64,000 nucleotides of DNA. Origin: Stappia indica. GTDB lineage: Bacteria > Pseudomonadota > Alphaproteobacteria > Rhizobiales > Stappiaceae. The notes beneath the pieces were generated by a model that saw only the letters and a program-made list of their open reading frames with translations, did no database searches and was not told the DNA's origin. The stretch is taken from the NCBI RefSeq assembly GCF_009789575.1, contig NZ_CP046908.1, positions 4,307,001 through 4,371,000 of the forward strand, given 5' to 3'. This document shows, in pieces, positions 57,917-64,000 of the stretch; positions within the stretch are counted from its first letter, which is position 1; the number at the start of each line of letters is the position of its first letter. The translations under genes and the position numbers were made by a program.

Positions 57917-58795
57917 TTACGGCTCGTGGCGCCAGTCCTCGGGGATATACTCGAACGCCTCGCCCAGCCGCGCCACATGGCCCACCGCCGGGAACGGCAG
58001 GTGCGTTGCCGACATCAGCCAGCGCTCGCTCGCCAGCATGTCCAGCCCCTTGCGCCGCGACAGCAGCGCCTGTTCCCGGTCGACATCGAAGGCGAAGTTC
58101 TCGTCGAGATGCCGGAAGCTGTAGACCGGCGAATAGACGAGGTCGCCGGCCAGGAACAATTGTTCGTCGCCGGACTCGATGAGAAAGCCCGAGTGCCCCG
58201 GCGTGTGCCCCGGCAGCGGGAAGGCGGTGACGCCCGGAAACACTTCCTGCTCGCGCTCGAACAGGCGGATATCGGGATAGTGCTCGGGCACCTTGCGCGC
58301 CCTCAGCAGCCACGGCCGGTTGCGGTCGGTGGAGCGCGACATGGCGAGATCGCCCATGAAATAGCCGAGCTCGTCCTTGTGCACCACGATGGCCGCACCG
58401 GGAAACACCGCGCCGGCCTCGTCCAGCAAGCCGCCGATATGATCGGCATGCATGTGGGTGATCAGAACCGCGTCGATGCTGTCCGGCGCGATGCCGGCAA
58501 AGGCCATGTTCTGCAGCAGGAAGCCGGATGTGGGGCCGAACAGCGGGCCGCATCCGGCGTCCACCATCAGCCGACGGCCGTCCGCCTCGATCACGTAGAC
58601 GACCGTGCCCATGCGGAACGGGCCGGCCTTGCGGAAGGCCTGAACCGCCAGCTCGTTGATTCGATCCGCGCCGGCCGAATAGAATGAGGGATCGGCCTCA
58701 AGATACCCGTCGGAGATGATCGTCACGCGGAAGCTGCCGATCTTCAGGCGATAGACCGCCGGCGTCTGCTCGTCTTTTCCTAAATGTCCTACCAA
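57917..58795 (-). CDS. MBL-fold metallo-hydrolase
   Basis: A 292-residue metal-dependent hydrolase. The zinc motif THMHADHIGG (about residue 112) is followed by the later histidine in PLPGHTPGHSGF and the aspartate in LFLAGDLVYSP. Related proteins are lactonases, thioesterases and quorum-quenching enzymes. It starts with TTG at 58795; GGAGG lies 8 bases upstream, and the nearby ATG is out of frame. It is divergent from the acyl-CoA dehydrogenase operon and shares its control region. Confidence 0.88.
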   Translation of the reverse strand: MVGHLGKDEQTPAVYRLKIGSFRVTIISDGYLEADPSFYSAGADRINELAVQAFRKAGPFRMGTVVYVIEADGRRLMVDAGCGPLFGPTSGFLLQNMAFAGIAPDSIDAVLITHMHADHIGGLLDEAGAVFPGAAIVVHKDELGYFMGDLAMSRSTDRNRPWLLRARKVPEHYPDIRLFEREQEVFPGVTAFPLPGHTPGHSGFLIESGDEQLFLAGDLVYSPVYSFRHLDENFAFDVDREQALLSRRKGLDMLASERWLMSATHLPFPAVGHVARLGEAFEYIPEDWRHEP

Positions 58796-58893
58796 AAAAC
58801 CATCCTCCGTTCGGCCGATCCTCTCCGCTGAATGTGCGGGAAAATGCGGCTTTTCATATGATCTGACAATAGTCGAATTGCTCTTTCGATAAA

Positions 58894-58909
58894 AGGTTTG
58901 ATATTTAAA
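58894..58909 (+). promoter_or_regulatory. GntR-type site 5 (AGGTTTGATATTTAAA)
   Basis: Lies in the 231-bp divergent region between the metallo-hydrolase and acyl-CoA dehydrogenase genes, with a weaker ATCTGACAA element at 58861. Close to site 3 (AGGTATGATATTTATA). Suggests that the beta-oxidation-like operon belongs to the same regulon. Confidence 0.45.
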
Positions 58910-59026
58910 ATTATCTCATGTTTAATGTCAGCAAGCCTCGCAGCGACGGTCGCGGCGAAGGGGGGCGGCGCCTGATGCCGCCGGCCGCCTTGCGGCATAA
59001 GATGATCTGGGATCCACGGGGGGAGC

Positions 59027-60235
59027 ATGAATCAGGTGCCCGGTTCTTTTGACGGTGCGGAGATCGAGGGGTGGGCACTGCCCGCCGAGCTGCGCGAGCT
59101 GCGCAACACGGTCCGCCGCTTCATGACCGACCATGTGCGTCCGGCCGAGGAGAAGCTCGACTTCGACGCCTATACCTTTCCGCCCGAGGTGCTCGAGGGG
59201 CTGCGTGCCAAGGCGCGGGCGCTCGGCCTGTGGTGCGTCCAGAGCCCGGCCGAGCATGGCGGCGCGGGCCTCAGCCTGCTCGGCCAGGTGATCGTCGCCG
59301 AGGAGGCGGCCAAGTGCCGGATGGGCGCCTACATCCCCGCCGGCGGCGCCTTCGGCTTCGATCCGCCCAATGTGATCTTCAAGGGAACGCCTGACCAGAT
59401 CGCGCGCTATGCCCTGCCGACCATCGAGCAGGGCGAGAAGACCTTCGTCGCCATTTCCGAGCCGAGCGGCGGGTCCGATCCGGCGCGCGCCATCCGCACC
59501 CGCGCGGTGCTCAAGGGCGACCGCTACGTCGTCAACGGCACCAAGGTCTGGATCACCGGCGCGGGCCAGTCGCGCTGGGGTGTCCTGTTCGCCCGCACCG
59601 GCGAGGGCCGCGGCCGCGAGGGCATCACCAGCTTCATCGTCGAGATCGACCGGTCGGGCCTGACCCTTTCGCCGATCCCGGTGATCCGCTCCTATTCGCC
59701 CTACGAGCTGCATTTCGAGGACTACGAGATCCCCGTCGAGAACCGGCTGGGAGCGGAAGGGGAGGGCTTCGCCTTCGCCGAGGACTGGCTGGTCCATCAG
59801 CGCGTGCCGTATTCGGCGACGACCATCGGCACCGCCCAGGCCGCCCTCGATATCGCCCTCGACTGGGTGCGCCAGCGCGAGACCTTCGGCCGCAAGCTTG
59901 CCGATCACCAGGCGATCCAGTGGATGCTGGCCGACAGCGAGGTCGACCTGCGCGCTGCCCGCCTGCTGGTCTACCAGGCGGCCTGGCGGGCCGAGCGCGG
60001 CGAGGACATCAAGCTTGAGGCCTCGGTCTGCAAGCTCTTCGCCACCGAGGCGGCCAACCGGGTGGTCGACCGCTGCGTGCAGATCCTCGGCGGCATGGGT
60101 GTCGCCAGCGAGCTGCCGCTGGAGCGCTGGTTCCGCGAGACGCGCATCAAGCGCATCGGCGAGGGGCCCTCGGAGATCCACCGGCTGGTGATCGCCCGCG
60201 ATCTCATCCGCCATGGCTCGCGCGAGAGCTTGTGA
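59027..60235 (+). CDS. Acyl-CoA dehydrogenase family protein
   Basis: A 402-residue FAD enzyme that introduces a double bond next to a CoA thioester. Landmarks are AISEPSGGSDPARAIRTRA, YVVNGTKVWITGAG, RQRETFGRKLADHQAIQWML and QILGGMGVASELPLERWFRE, ending RIGEGPSEIHRLVIARDLI. GGGGGGAGC precedes the ATG. It is first in a tightly coupled operon; its TGA overlaps the next ATG (TGATG). Confidence 0.94.
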   Translation: MNQVPGSFDGAEIEGWALPAELRELRNTVRRFMTDHVRPAEEKLDFDAYTFPPEVLEGLRAKARALGLWCVQSPAEHGGAGLSLLGQVIVAEEAAKCRMGAYIPAGGAFGFDPPNVIFKGTPDQIARYALPTIEQGEKTFVAISEPSGGSDPARAIRTRAVLKGDRYVVNGTKVWITGAGQSRWGVLFARTGEGRGREGITSFIVEIDRSGLTLSPIPVIRSYSPYELHFEDYEIPVENRLGAEGEGFAFAEDWLVHQRVPYSATTIGTAQAALDIALDWVRQRETFGRKLADHQAIQWMLADSEVDLRAARLLVYQAAWRAERGEDIKLEASVCKLFATEAANRVVDRCVQILGGMGVASELPLERWFRETRIKRIGEGPSEIHRLVIARDLIRHGSRESL

Positions 60236-61008
60236 TGTCGATCGACCTCGATATCGACGGCGGCATCGCCACCATCCTGATCGACCGGCCGGCGAAGCTC
60301 AATGCCATGGACCATGCCCACTACCGGCAGCTGTCGCGGGCCTGGGTCGAGGTGCGCGACAATCCGGAGATCCGCGTGGCGATCGTCACCGGGGCGGGCG
60401 ACAAGGCCTTCTCCGTCGGCGCGGATCTCAAGAGCTTCACCACCGCGCGCGGCGAGCTCAGCGAGACCTGGATGCCGCAGCGCGACATGCTGCTCAACCG
60501 CGGTCTCGAGGTGTTCAAGCCGGTGATCGCGGCGGTCAACGGCTATTGTCTGGGTGGCGGCATGACGCTGCTGATGGCGACCGACATCCGCATCGCCAGC
60601 GACACGGCTACCTTCGGTCTGACCGAGGTCAAGCGCGGGCTGATCGCCGCCAACGGCGGCACCCAGCGCGTGCTCAAGCAACTGCCTCATGCCATCGCCA
60701 TGGAGCTGCTGCTGACCGGGCGCAGCTTCGACGCGCAGGAGGCGCTGCGCTGGGGTCTCGTCAACCGCGTGGTGCCGCCGGCCGGGCTGATGGGCGAGGC
60801 GCGCGGCCTCGCCGCCGCCATTGCCGAGAACGCGCCGCTGGCGATCCAGGCCAGCAAGGAGCTGGCCCTGCGCAGCCACGACATGGACCTTGCCGCCGGC
60901 CTGCGTGCCGAGCAGCTCACCAACCGCCTGCTGCAGACCAGCGACGACGTGGCCGAGGGCGCCCGCGCCTTCGCCGAAAAGCGCGCGCCGCACTTTCGGG
61001 GGATATGA
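60235..61008 (+). CDS. Enoyl-CoA hydratase/isomerase family protein
   Basis: A 257-residue crotonase-fold protein. The oxyanion-hole segments are DKAFSVGADLKSF and NGYCLGGGMTLLMATDIRIA, and the catalytic-glutamate region is FGLTEVKRGLIAANGGTQRV. It hydrates or isomerises an unsaturated acyl-CoA made by the dehydrogenase. The start overlaps the previous stop, and its own stop overlaps the next start. Confidence 0.94.
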   Translation: MSIDLDIDGGIATILIDRPAKLNAMDHAHYRQLSRAWVEVRDNPEIRVAIVTGAGDKAFSVGADLKSFTTARGELSETWMPQRDMLLNRGLEVFKPVIAAVNGYCLGGGMTLLMATDIRIASDTATFGLTEVKRGLIAANGGTQRVLKQLPHAIAMELLLTGRSFDAQEALRWGLVNRVVPPAGLMGEARGLAAAIAENAPLAIQASKELALRSHDMDLAAGLRAEQLTNRLLQTSDDVAEGARAFAEKRAPHFRGI

Positions 61009-62210
61009 TGACGACTACGAGCGGAGCACCGCTGGCCGGGATCACGGTGATCGACGTCGGCCAGATCTACAACGGTCCCTATTGCAGCTTCCTGCTGGCC
61101 ATGGCCGGCGCGCGGGTGATCAAGGTCGAGCCGCCGGCGGGCGATCCGCTGCGCCGCCGCTCCGTCGTCGGCGGCGCGGCGCTGCCCTTCGCCATGCTCA
61201 ATTCCAACAAGGACATGGTGACGCTCAACCTCAAGAGCGAGCGCGGCCGCGAGATCTTCCGCGAGATGGTCGCGCGCGGCGATGCGGTGGTGGAGAATTA
61301 CGCCCCCGGCACCATGGAACGCCTGGGCCTCGGCTACGAGGAACTGGCGAAGGTCAACCCGCGCCTCGTCTATGCGGCCGGCTCCGGCTATGGCCGCTCG
61401 GGTCCCAAGTCCCGCTATCCGGCGATGGACCTGACCGTGCAGGCGATGACCGGGGTGATGAGCACAACCGGCTTTCCCGACCGCCCGCCGGTCAAGGCCG
61501 GTCCGGCGATCGCCGACTTTTTCGGCGGCGTGCATCTTTATGCCGGCCTCGTCACCGCGCTCTACGAGCGCTCCGTCACCGGGCGCGGCCGGCTGGTCGA
61601 GGTCTCGATGATGGAGGGCCTCTACCCCTCGCTCAGCTCCAGCCTCGGCCTTTACTACGGCACGGACGGCGCGGTGCCGCCGCGCACCGGCAACCGCCAT
61701 GCCGGCCTCGCCGAGGCCCCCTACAATGTCTACCCGACCCGCGACGGCCACATCGCCATCATCTGCGTGTCCGATGCTCACTGGGTGAACCTGACCCGCG
61801 CGATGGGTCGGCCCGATCTCGGCGAGGACCCCGGCCTCGACACGCTGAAGAAGCGGGTCGAGCGGATGGACGAGGTCGACGAGCTCGTCTCCGCCTTCAC
61901 CGTGCAGCACGACAAGGAGCCGCTCTTCGCCCTGCTCAACGATCACCGGGTTCCTTGCGCGCCGGTGCGCACGCTGGACGAGGTGGTCAACGACGAGCAC
62001 CTGCACGGGCGCGGCGCGCTGGAATGGACCGAGCATCCCATGTATGGCCGCGTGCCCCTGATGCGCTCGGCACTGCGTTTCGATGGCCAGGAACGGGTGG
62101 AGCTGCGCCCCTCCGGCGAACTCGGCCGTGACAATGCCGCCGTCTATGGCGACTGGCTCGGCCTGCCGGCCGGCGAGATCGAGCAGCTGTCGCGCGAGGG
62201 GACGATCTGA
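61005..62210 (+). CDS. CaiB/BaiF family (class III) CoA-transferase
   Basis: A 401-residue CoA-transferase that moves CoA between acids. Seen are LAGITVIDVGQIYNGPYC, VIKVEPPAGDPLR and the catalytic-aspartate segment SRYPAMDLTVQAMTG (the Asp about 140). It probably activates the imported acid or recycles CoA in this pathway. Start at 61005 or 61008; both overlap the hydratase stop, and GGGGG lies just upstream. Coupled to the thiolase-fold gene by TGATG. Confidence 0.93.
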   Translation: MMTTTSGAPLAGITVIDVGQIYNGPYCSFLLAMAGARVIKVEPPAGDPLRRRSVVGGAALPFAMLNSNKDMVTLNLKSERGREIFREMVARGDAVVENYAPGTMERLGLGYEELAKVNPRLVYAAGSGYGRSGPKSRYPAMDLTVQAMTGVMSTTGFPDRPPVKAGPAIADFFGGVHLYAGLVTALYERSVTGRGRLVEVSMMEGLYPSLSSSLGLYYGTDGAVPPRTGNRHAGLAEAPYNVYPTRDGHIAIICVSDAHWVNLTRAMGRPDLGEDPGLDTLKKRVERMDEVDELVSAFTVQHDKEPLFALLNDHRVPCAPVRTLDEVVNDEHLHGRGALEWTEHPMYGRVPLMRSALRFDGQERVELRPSGELGRDNAAVYGDWLGLPAGEIEQLSREGTI

Positions 62211-63334
62211 TGCCCGGCAACGTCGTCATCGCCGGCATCGGCCACACCGCCTTCGGCCGGCTGGAGGGCCGCTCCACCTATTCGCTCAACATCGAGGCGA
62301 TCCGCAATGCGCTCGCCGATGCGGGCATCGAGAAGGAGCGCGTCGACGGTCTCTTCGTCAAGTTTCCGACCTCCGCCTACGAGTTCATGTACGGCCAGAA
62401 GCTGGCCGAGGCGGCAGGCATCGTGCCGCGCATCGGCGGCGTCTGGGATCAGGGCGGGGCGGCCAATGCCTCGCTGATCGGCTATGCCGCCATGGCCATC
62501 GAGGCCGGCCAGTGCGAGGTCGCGGTGGTCTGCTTCGCCGACAATCCGAAGTCCGGCACGCGTCAGGCCTACAGCAAGCCCTGGGGCGCCGACGAGGTGT
62601 TCGGCTGGTTCGGCATTCCCGCCGGCTATGCGATGATCGCCCAGCGGCACATGCAGCAGCACGGCACCACCGCCGAGCAGCTCGGCGCCATCGCCGTCGC
62701 CTGCCGGGCCAACGGCGCGCGCAATCCCGCGGCCCAGCTGCGCAAGCCGCTCAGCCTCGACGACTACATGGCCTCCGACGTCGTCGTCTCGCCCCTGCGC
62801 CGGGACGACTGCTGCCTCGTCTCGGACGGCGGGGCGGCGGCGGTGCTGACCAGCGCCCGCCTTGCCGCGCGGCTTGGCGTCGCAGCGCCGGTGCCGATCC
62901 TCGGCTTCGGCCAGGGCCAGACCTCGGCCGAGGTGGTGCAGCGTCCCGACCTGACCACGACGGCCGCTCGGGCCTCCGCCGCCACCGCCTTCCGCATGGC
63001 CGGCGTGCGCCCCGCGGACGTCGACGTGGCGCAGATCTACGACTGCTTCACCATCACCGCCCTGATGACGCTGGAGGACTACGGCTTCTGCCGTCAGGGC
63101 GAGGGTGGTGCGTTCGTCGCCAGCGGCGCCATCGCGGCCGGCGGCGACCTGCCGATCAACACCGCCGGCGGTCTGCTGTCGGAGACCGGCATGCCCGGCC
63201 TGCAACTGGTCATCGAGGGCGTGCGCCAGATCCGCGGCACCGCCGTCAACCAGGTTCCCGGCGCCGCGCTCTGCGCGATCTCCAACCAGGGCGGCGTCAT
63301 GCACACCCACTCCACCCTCATCCTGGGCAACTAG
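62210..63334 (+). CDS. Thiolase-fold protein lacking the catalytic cysteine (lipid-transfer-type, Ltp2-like)
   Basis: A 374-residue thiolase superfamily protein (VVIAGIGHTAFGRLEGRS at the start; INTAGGLLSETGMPG and GTAVNQVPGAALCAISNQGG near the end). Where thiolases carry the nucleophilic cysteine it reads DQGGAANASLIGYAAMAI, with no cysteine, and the usual late His (N-x-HGG) is Ala. This matches the lipid-transfer-protein subgroup, some of which are retro-aldolases that need a DUF35 partner. The next gene is DUF35, so a carbon-carbon lyase complex is likely. Confidence 0.86.
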   Translation: MPGNVVIAGIGHTAFGRLEGRSTYSLNIEAIRNALADAGIEKERVDGLFVKFPTSAYEFMYGQKLAEAAGIVPRIGGVWDQGGAANASLIGYAAMAIEAGQCEVAVVCFADNPKSGTRQAYSKPWGADEVFGWFGIPAGYAMIAQRHMQQHGTTAEQLGAIAVACRANGARNPAAQLRKPLSLDDYMASDVVVSPLRRDDCCLVSDGGAAAVLTSARLAARLGVAAPVPILGFGQGQTSAEVVQRPDLTTTAARASAATAFRMAGVRPADVDVAQIYDCFTITALMTLEDYGFCRQGEGGAFVASGAIAAGGDLPINTAGGLLSETGMPGLQLVIEGVRQIRGTAVNQVPGAALCAISNQGGVMHTHSTLILGN

Positions 63335-63381
63335 CGCCGCAGCGCGTGCCCCTTCGCCCTATCGAGGAGACGTCGCCCGCC

Positions 63382-63795
63382 ATGCCGGATCACGACCCCT
63401 TTCCGCTTCCCCGCGTCGACGAGACCAACCGCCCCTATTGGGAGGCGCTTGCCGAGGGCCGTCTCGTCTACCAGTGCTGCAAGGCCTGCGGCCATGCCTG
63501 GCTGCCGGCCCGCAGCGAGTGCCCGCGATGCCTTGCCGCGGAGACCGGCTGGCAGCCGGCGAGCGGCCGCGCCCGGCTGGTCAGCTGGGTGACCTACCGC
63601 AAGGCCTTCCATCCGGCCTTCGCCGACCGGCTTCCCTACAATGTCTCGGTGGTCGAGCTGGAAGAGGGGCCGCGGCTGATCTCCAACCTCGTCGGCCTTG
63701 CCGATCCGGAGGATCTGGCGATCGACGAACCGCTGGCGCTGGTCCTGCGCGAGGAGCACGGCGTCACTATCCCCGCGTTCAGAAAGGCCGGATAA
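63382..63795 (+). CDS. OB-fold zinc-ribbon protein (DUF35 / ChsH2-type)
   Basis: A 137-residue acyl-CoA-binding partner protein. A rubredoxin-like zinc ribbon (CKACGHAWLPARSECPRC, two C-x2-C pairs, about residues 32-51) is followed by an OB fold (GRARLVSWVTYRKAF, VSVVELEEGPRLISNLVG). DUF35 proteins bind thiolase-fold partners such as Ltp2 or SCP-x proteins. GAGGAGACG precedes the ATG. Its TAA overlaps the next ATG (TAATG). Confidence 0.92.
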   Translation: MPDHDPFPLPRVDETNRPYWEALAEGRLVYQCCKACGHAWLPARSECPRCLAAETGWQPASGRARLVSWVTYRKAFHPAFADRLPYNVSVVELEEGPRLISNLVGLADPEDLAIDEPLALVLREEHGVTIPAFRKAG

Positions 63796-64000
63796 TGTCG
63801 CAGCCCGCCAACAAGGTCATCATCACCTGTGCCATCACCGGCTCGATCCATACGCCGTCCATGTCGCCGCATCTGCCGGTGACGCCGGAGGAGATCGTCT
63901 CCTCCGCCCTGGGTGCGGCCGAAGCCGGAGCCGCGGTGCTGCACCTCCACGCCCGCGATCCGCAGACCGGCCGGCCGGACCAGCGGCCGGAGGCGTTCCG
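63795..64000 (+). CDS. 3-keto-5-aminohexanoate cleavage family enzyme (BKACE), partial
   Basis: Only the first 68 codons lie in the window; the gene runs off the right edge. The visible part, KVIITCAITGSIHTPSMSP then EIVSSALGAAEAGAAVLHLH and ARDPQTGRPD, is the start of a BKACE protein; the H-x-H of VLHLHARDP holds the catalytic zinc. These enzymes condense a beta-keto acid with acetyl-CoA to give acetoacetate and a new CoA ester. It is translationally coupled to the DUF35 gene, so it belongs to the same pathway. Confidence 0.87.
   Translation, partial: MSQPANKVIITCAITGSIHTPSMSPHLPVTPEEIVSSALGAAEAGAAVLHLHARDPQTGRPDQRPEAF

Overview
The window is about 66% GC and reads as the chromosome of an alphaproteobacterium of the order Hyphomicrobiales (Rhizobiales), possibly a Stappia/Pannonibacter-like marine or soil lineage. 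The evidence is the conserved core order low-molecular-weight phosphatase, infA, maf, yacG, tRNA-Phe, and the large number of TRAP and ABC uptake systems. The genus is inference only.

Left part (1-11106): core genes, interrupted by an AMP-forming acyl-CoA ligase between maf and yacG. Then comes a cell-envelope block: a short secreted FecR-domain protein, a periplasmic 5'-nucleotidase, a TPR plus beta-barrel outer-membrane protein resembling the surface lipoprotein assembly modifier (Slam) family, and a 939-residue secreted protein that joins a FecR domain to a TbpB-like C-terminal barrel. The last two look like a secretor and its cargo.

Integrated element (11059-22848): an element of about 11.8 kb sits in the 3' half of tRNA-Phe, bounded by a perfect 50-bp direct repeat. 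It encodes an integrase, an AlpA-like protein, a complete head and packaging set (DUF2190 protein, gpW-like connector, protease-capsid fusion, portal, TerL, TerS) and a replication initiator-like protein whose gene contains iterons. I found no tail, lysis or baseplate gene, so it looks like a capsid-encoding phage satellite. Between its XRE regulator and terL, two cargo genes are stacked with remnants of a second terL and a second xre, a record of mosaic recombination.

TRAP region (22946-39864): three TRAP transporter systems in a row (two DctPQM, one TAXI with a fused permease), with three LysR regulators, an opine-type dehydrogenase, a D-glutamate cyclase-like protein, an alpha/beta hydrolase and an amidohydrolase. 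This suggests uptake and breakdown of small carboxylates and amino-acid derivatives. An orphan type I-C-like CRISPR array with 13 spacers and no cas gene follows (40189-41082).

Right part (41085-64000): a GntR regulator and an ectoine-type uptake and degradation cluster (ehuBCDA-eutBC). Next is a second catabolic region: a solute-binding protein, a GntR regulator, an ABC transporter, an aldo/keto reductase, a serine hydrolase, a flavin reductase, a GMC oxidoreductase, a metallo-hydrolase and a beta-oxidation-like operon (acyl-CoA dehydrogenase, enoyl-CoA hydratase, CoA-transferase, cysteine-less thiolase-fold protein, DUF35 protein, and a 3-keto-5-aminohexanoate cleavage-family enzyme cut off by the window edge). 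A recurrent motif close to WGGTHTGATAT lies in all three divergent promoter regions of this part, which suggests one regulon under the GntR protein at 48738.
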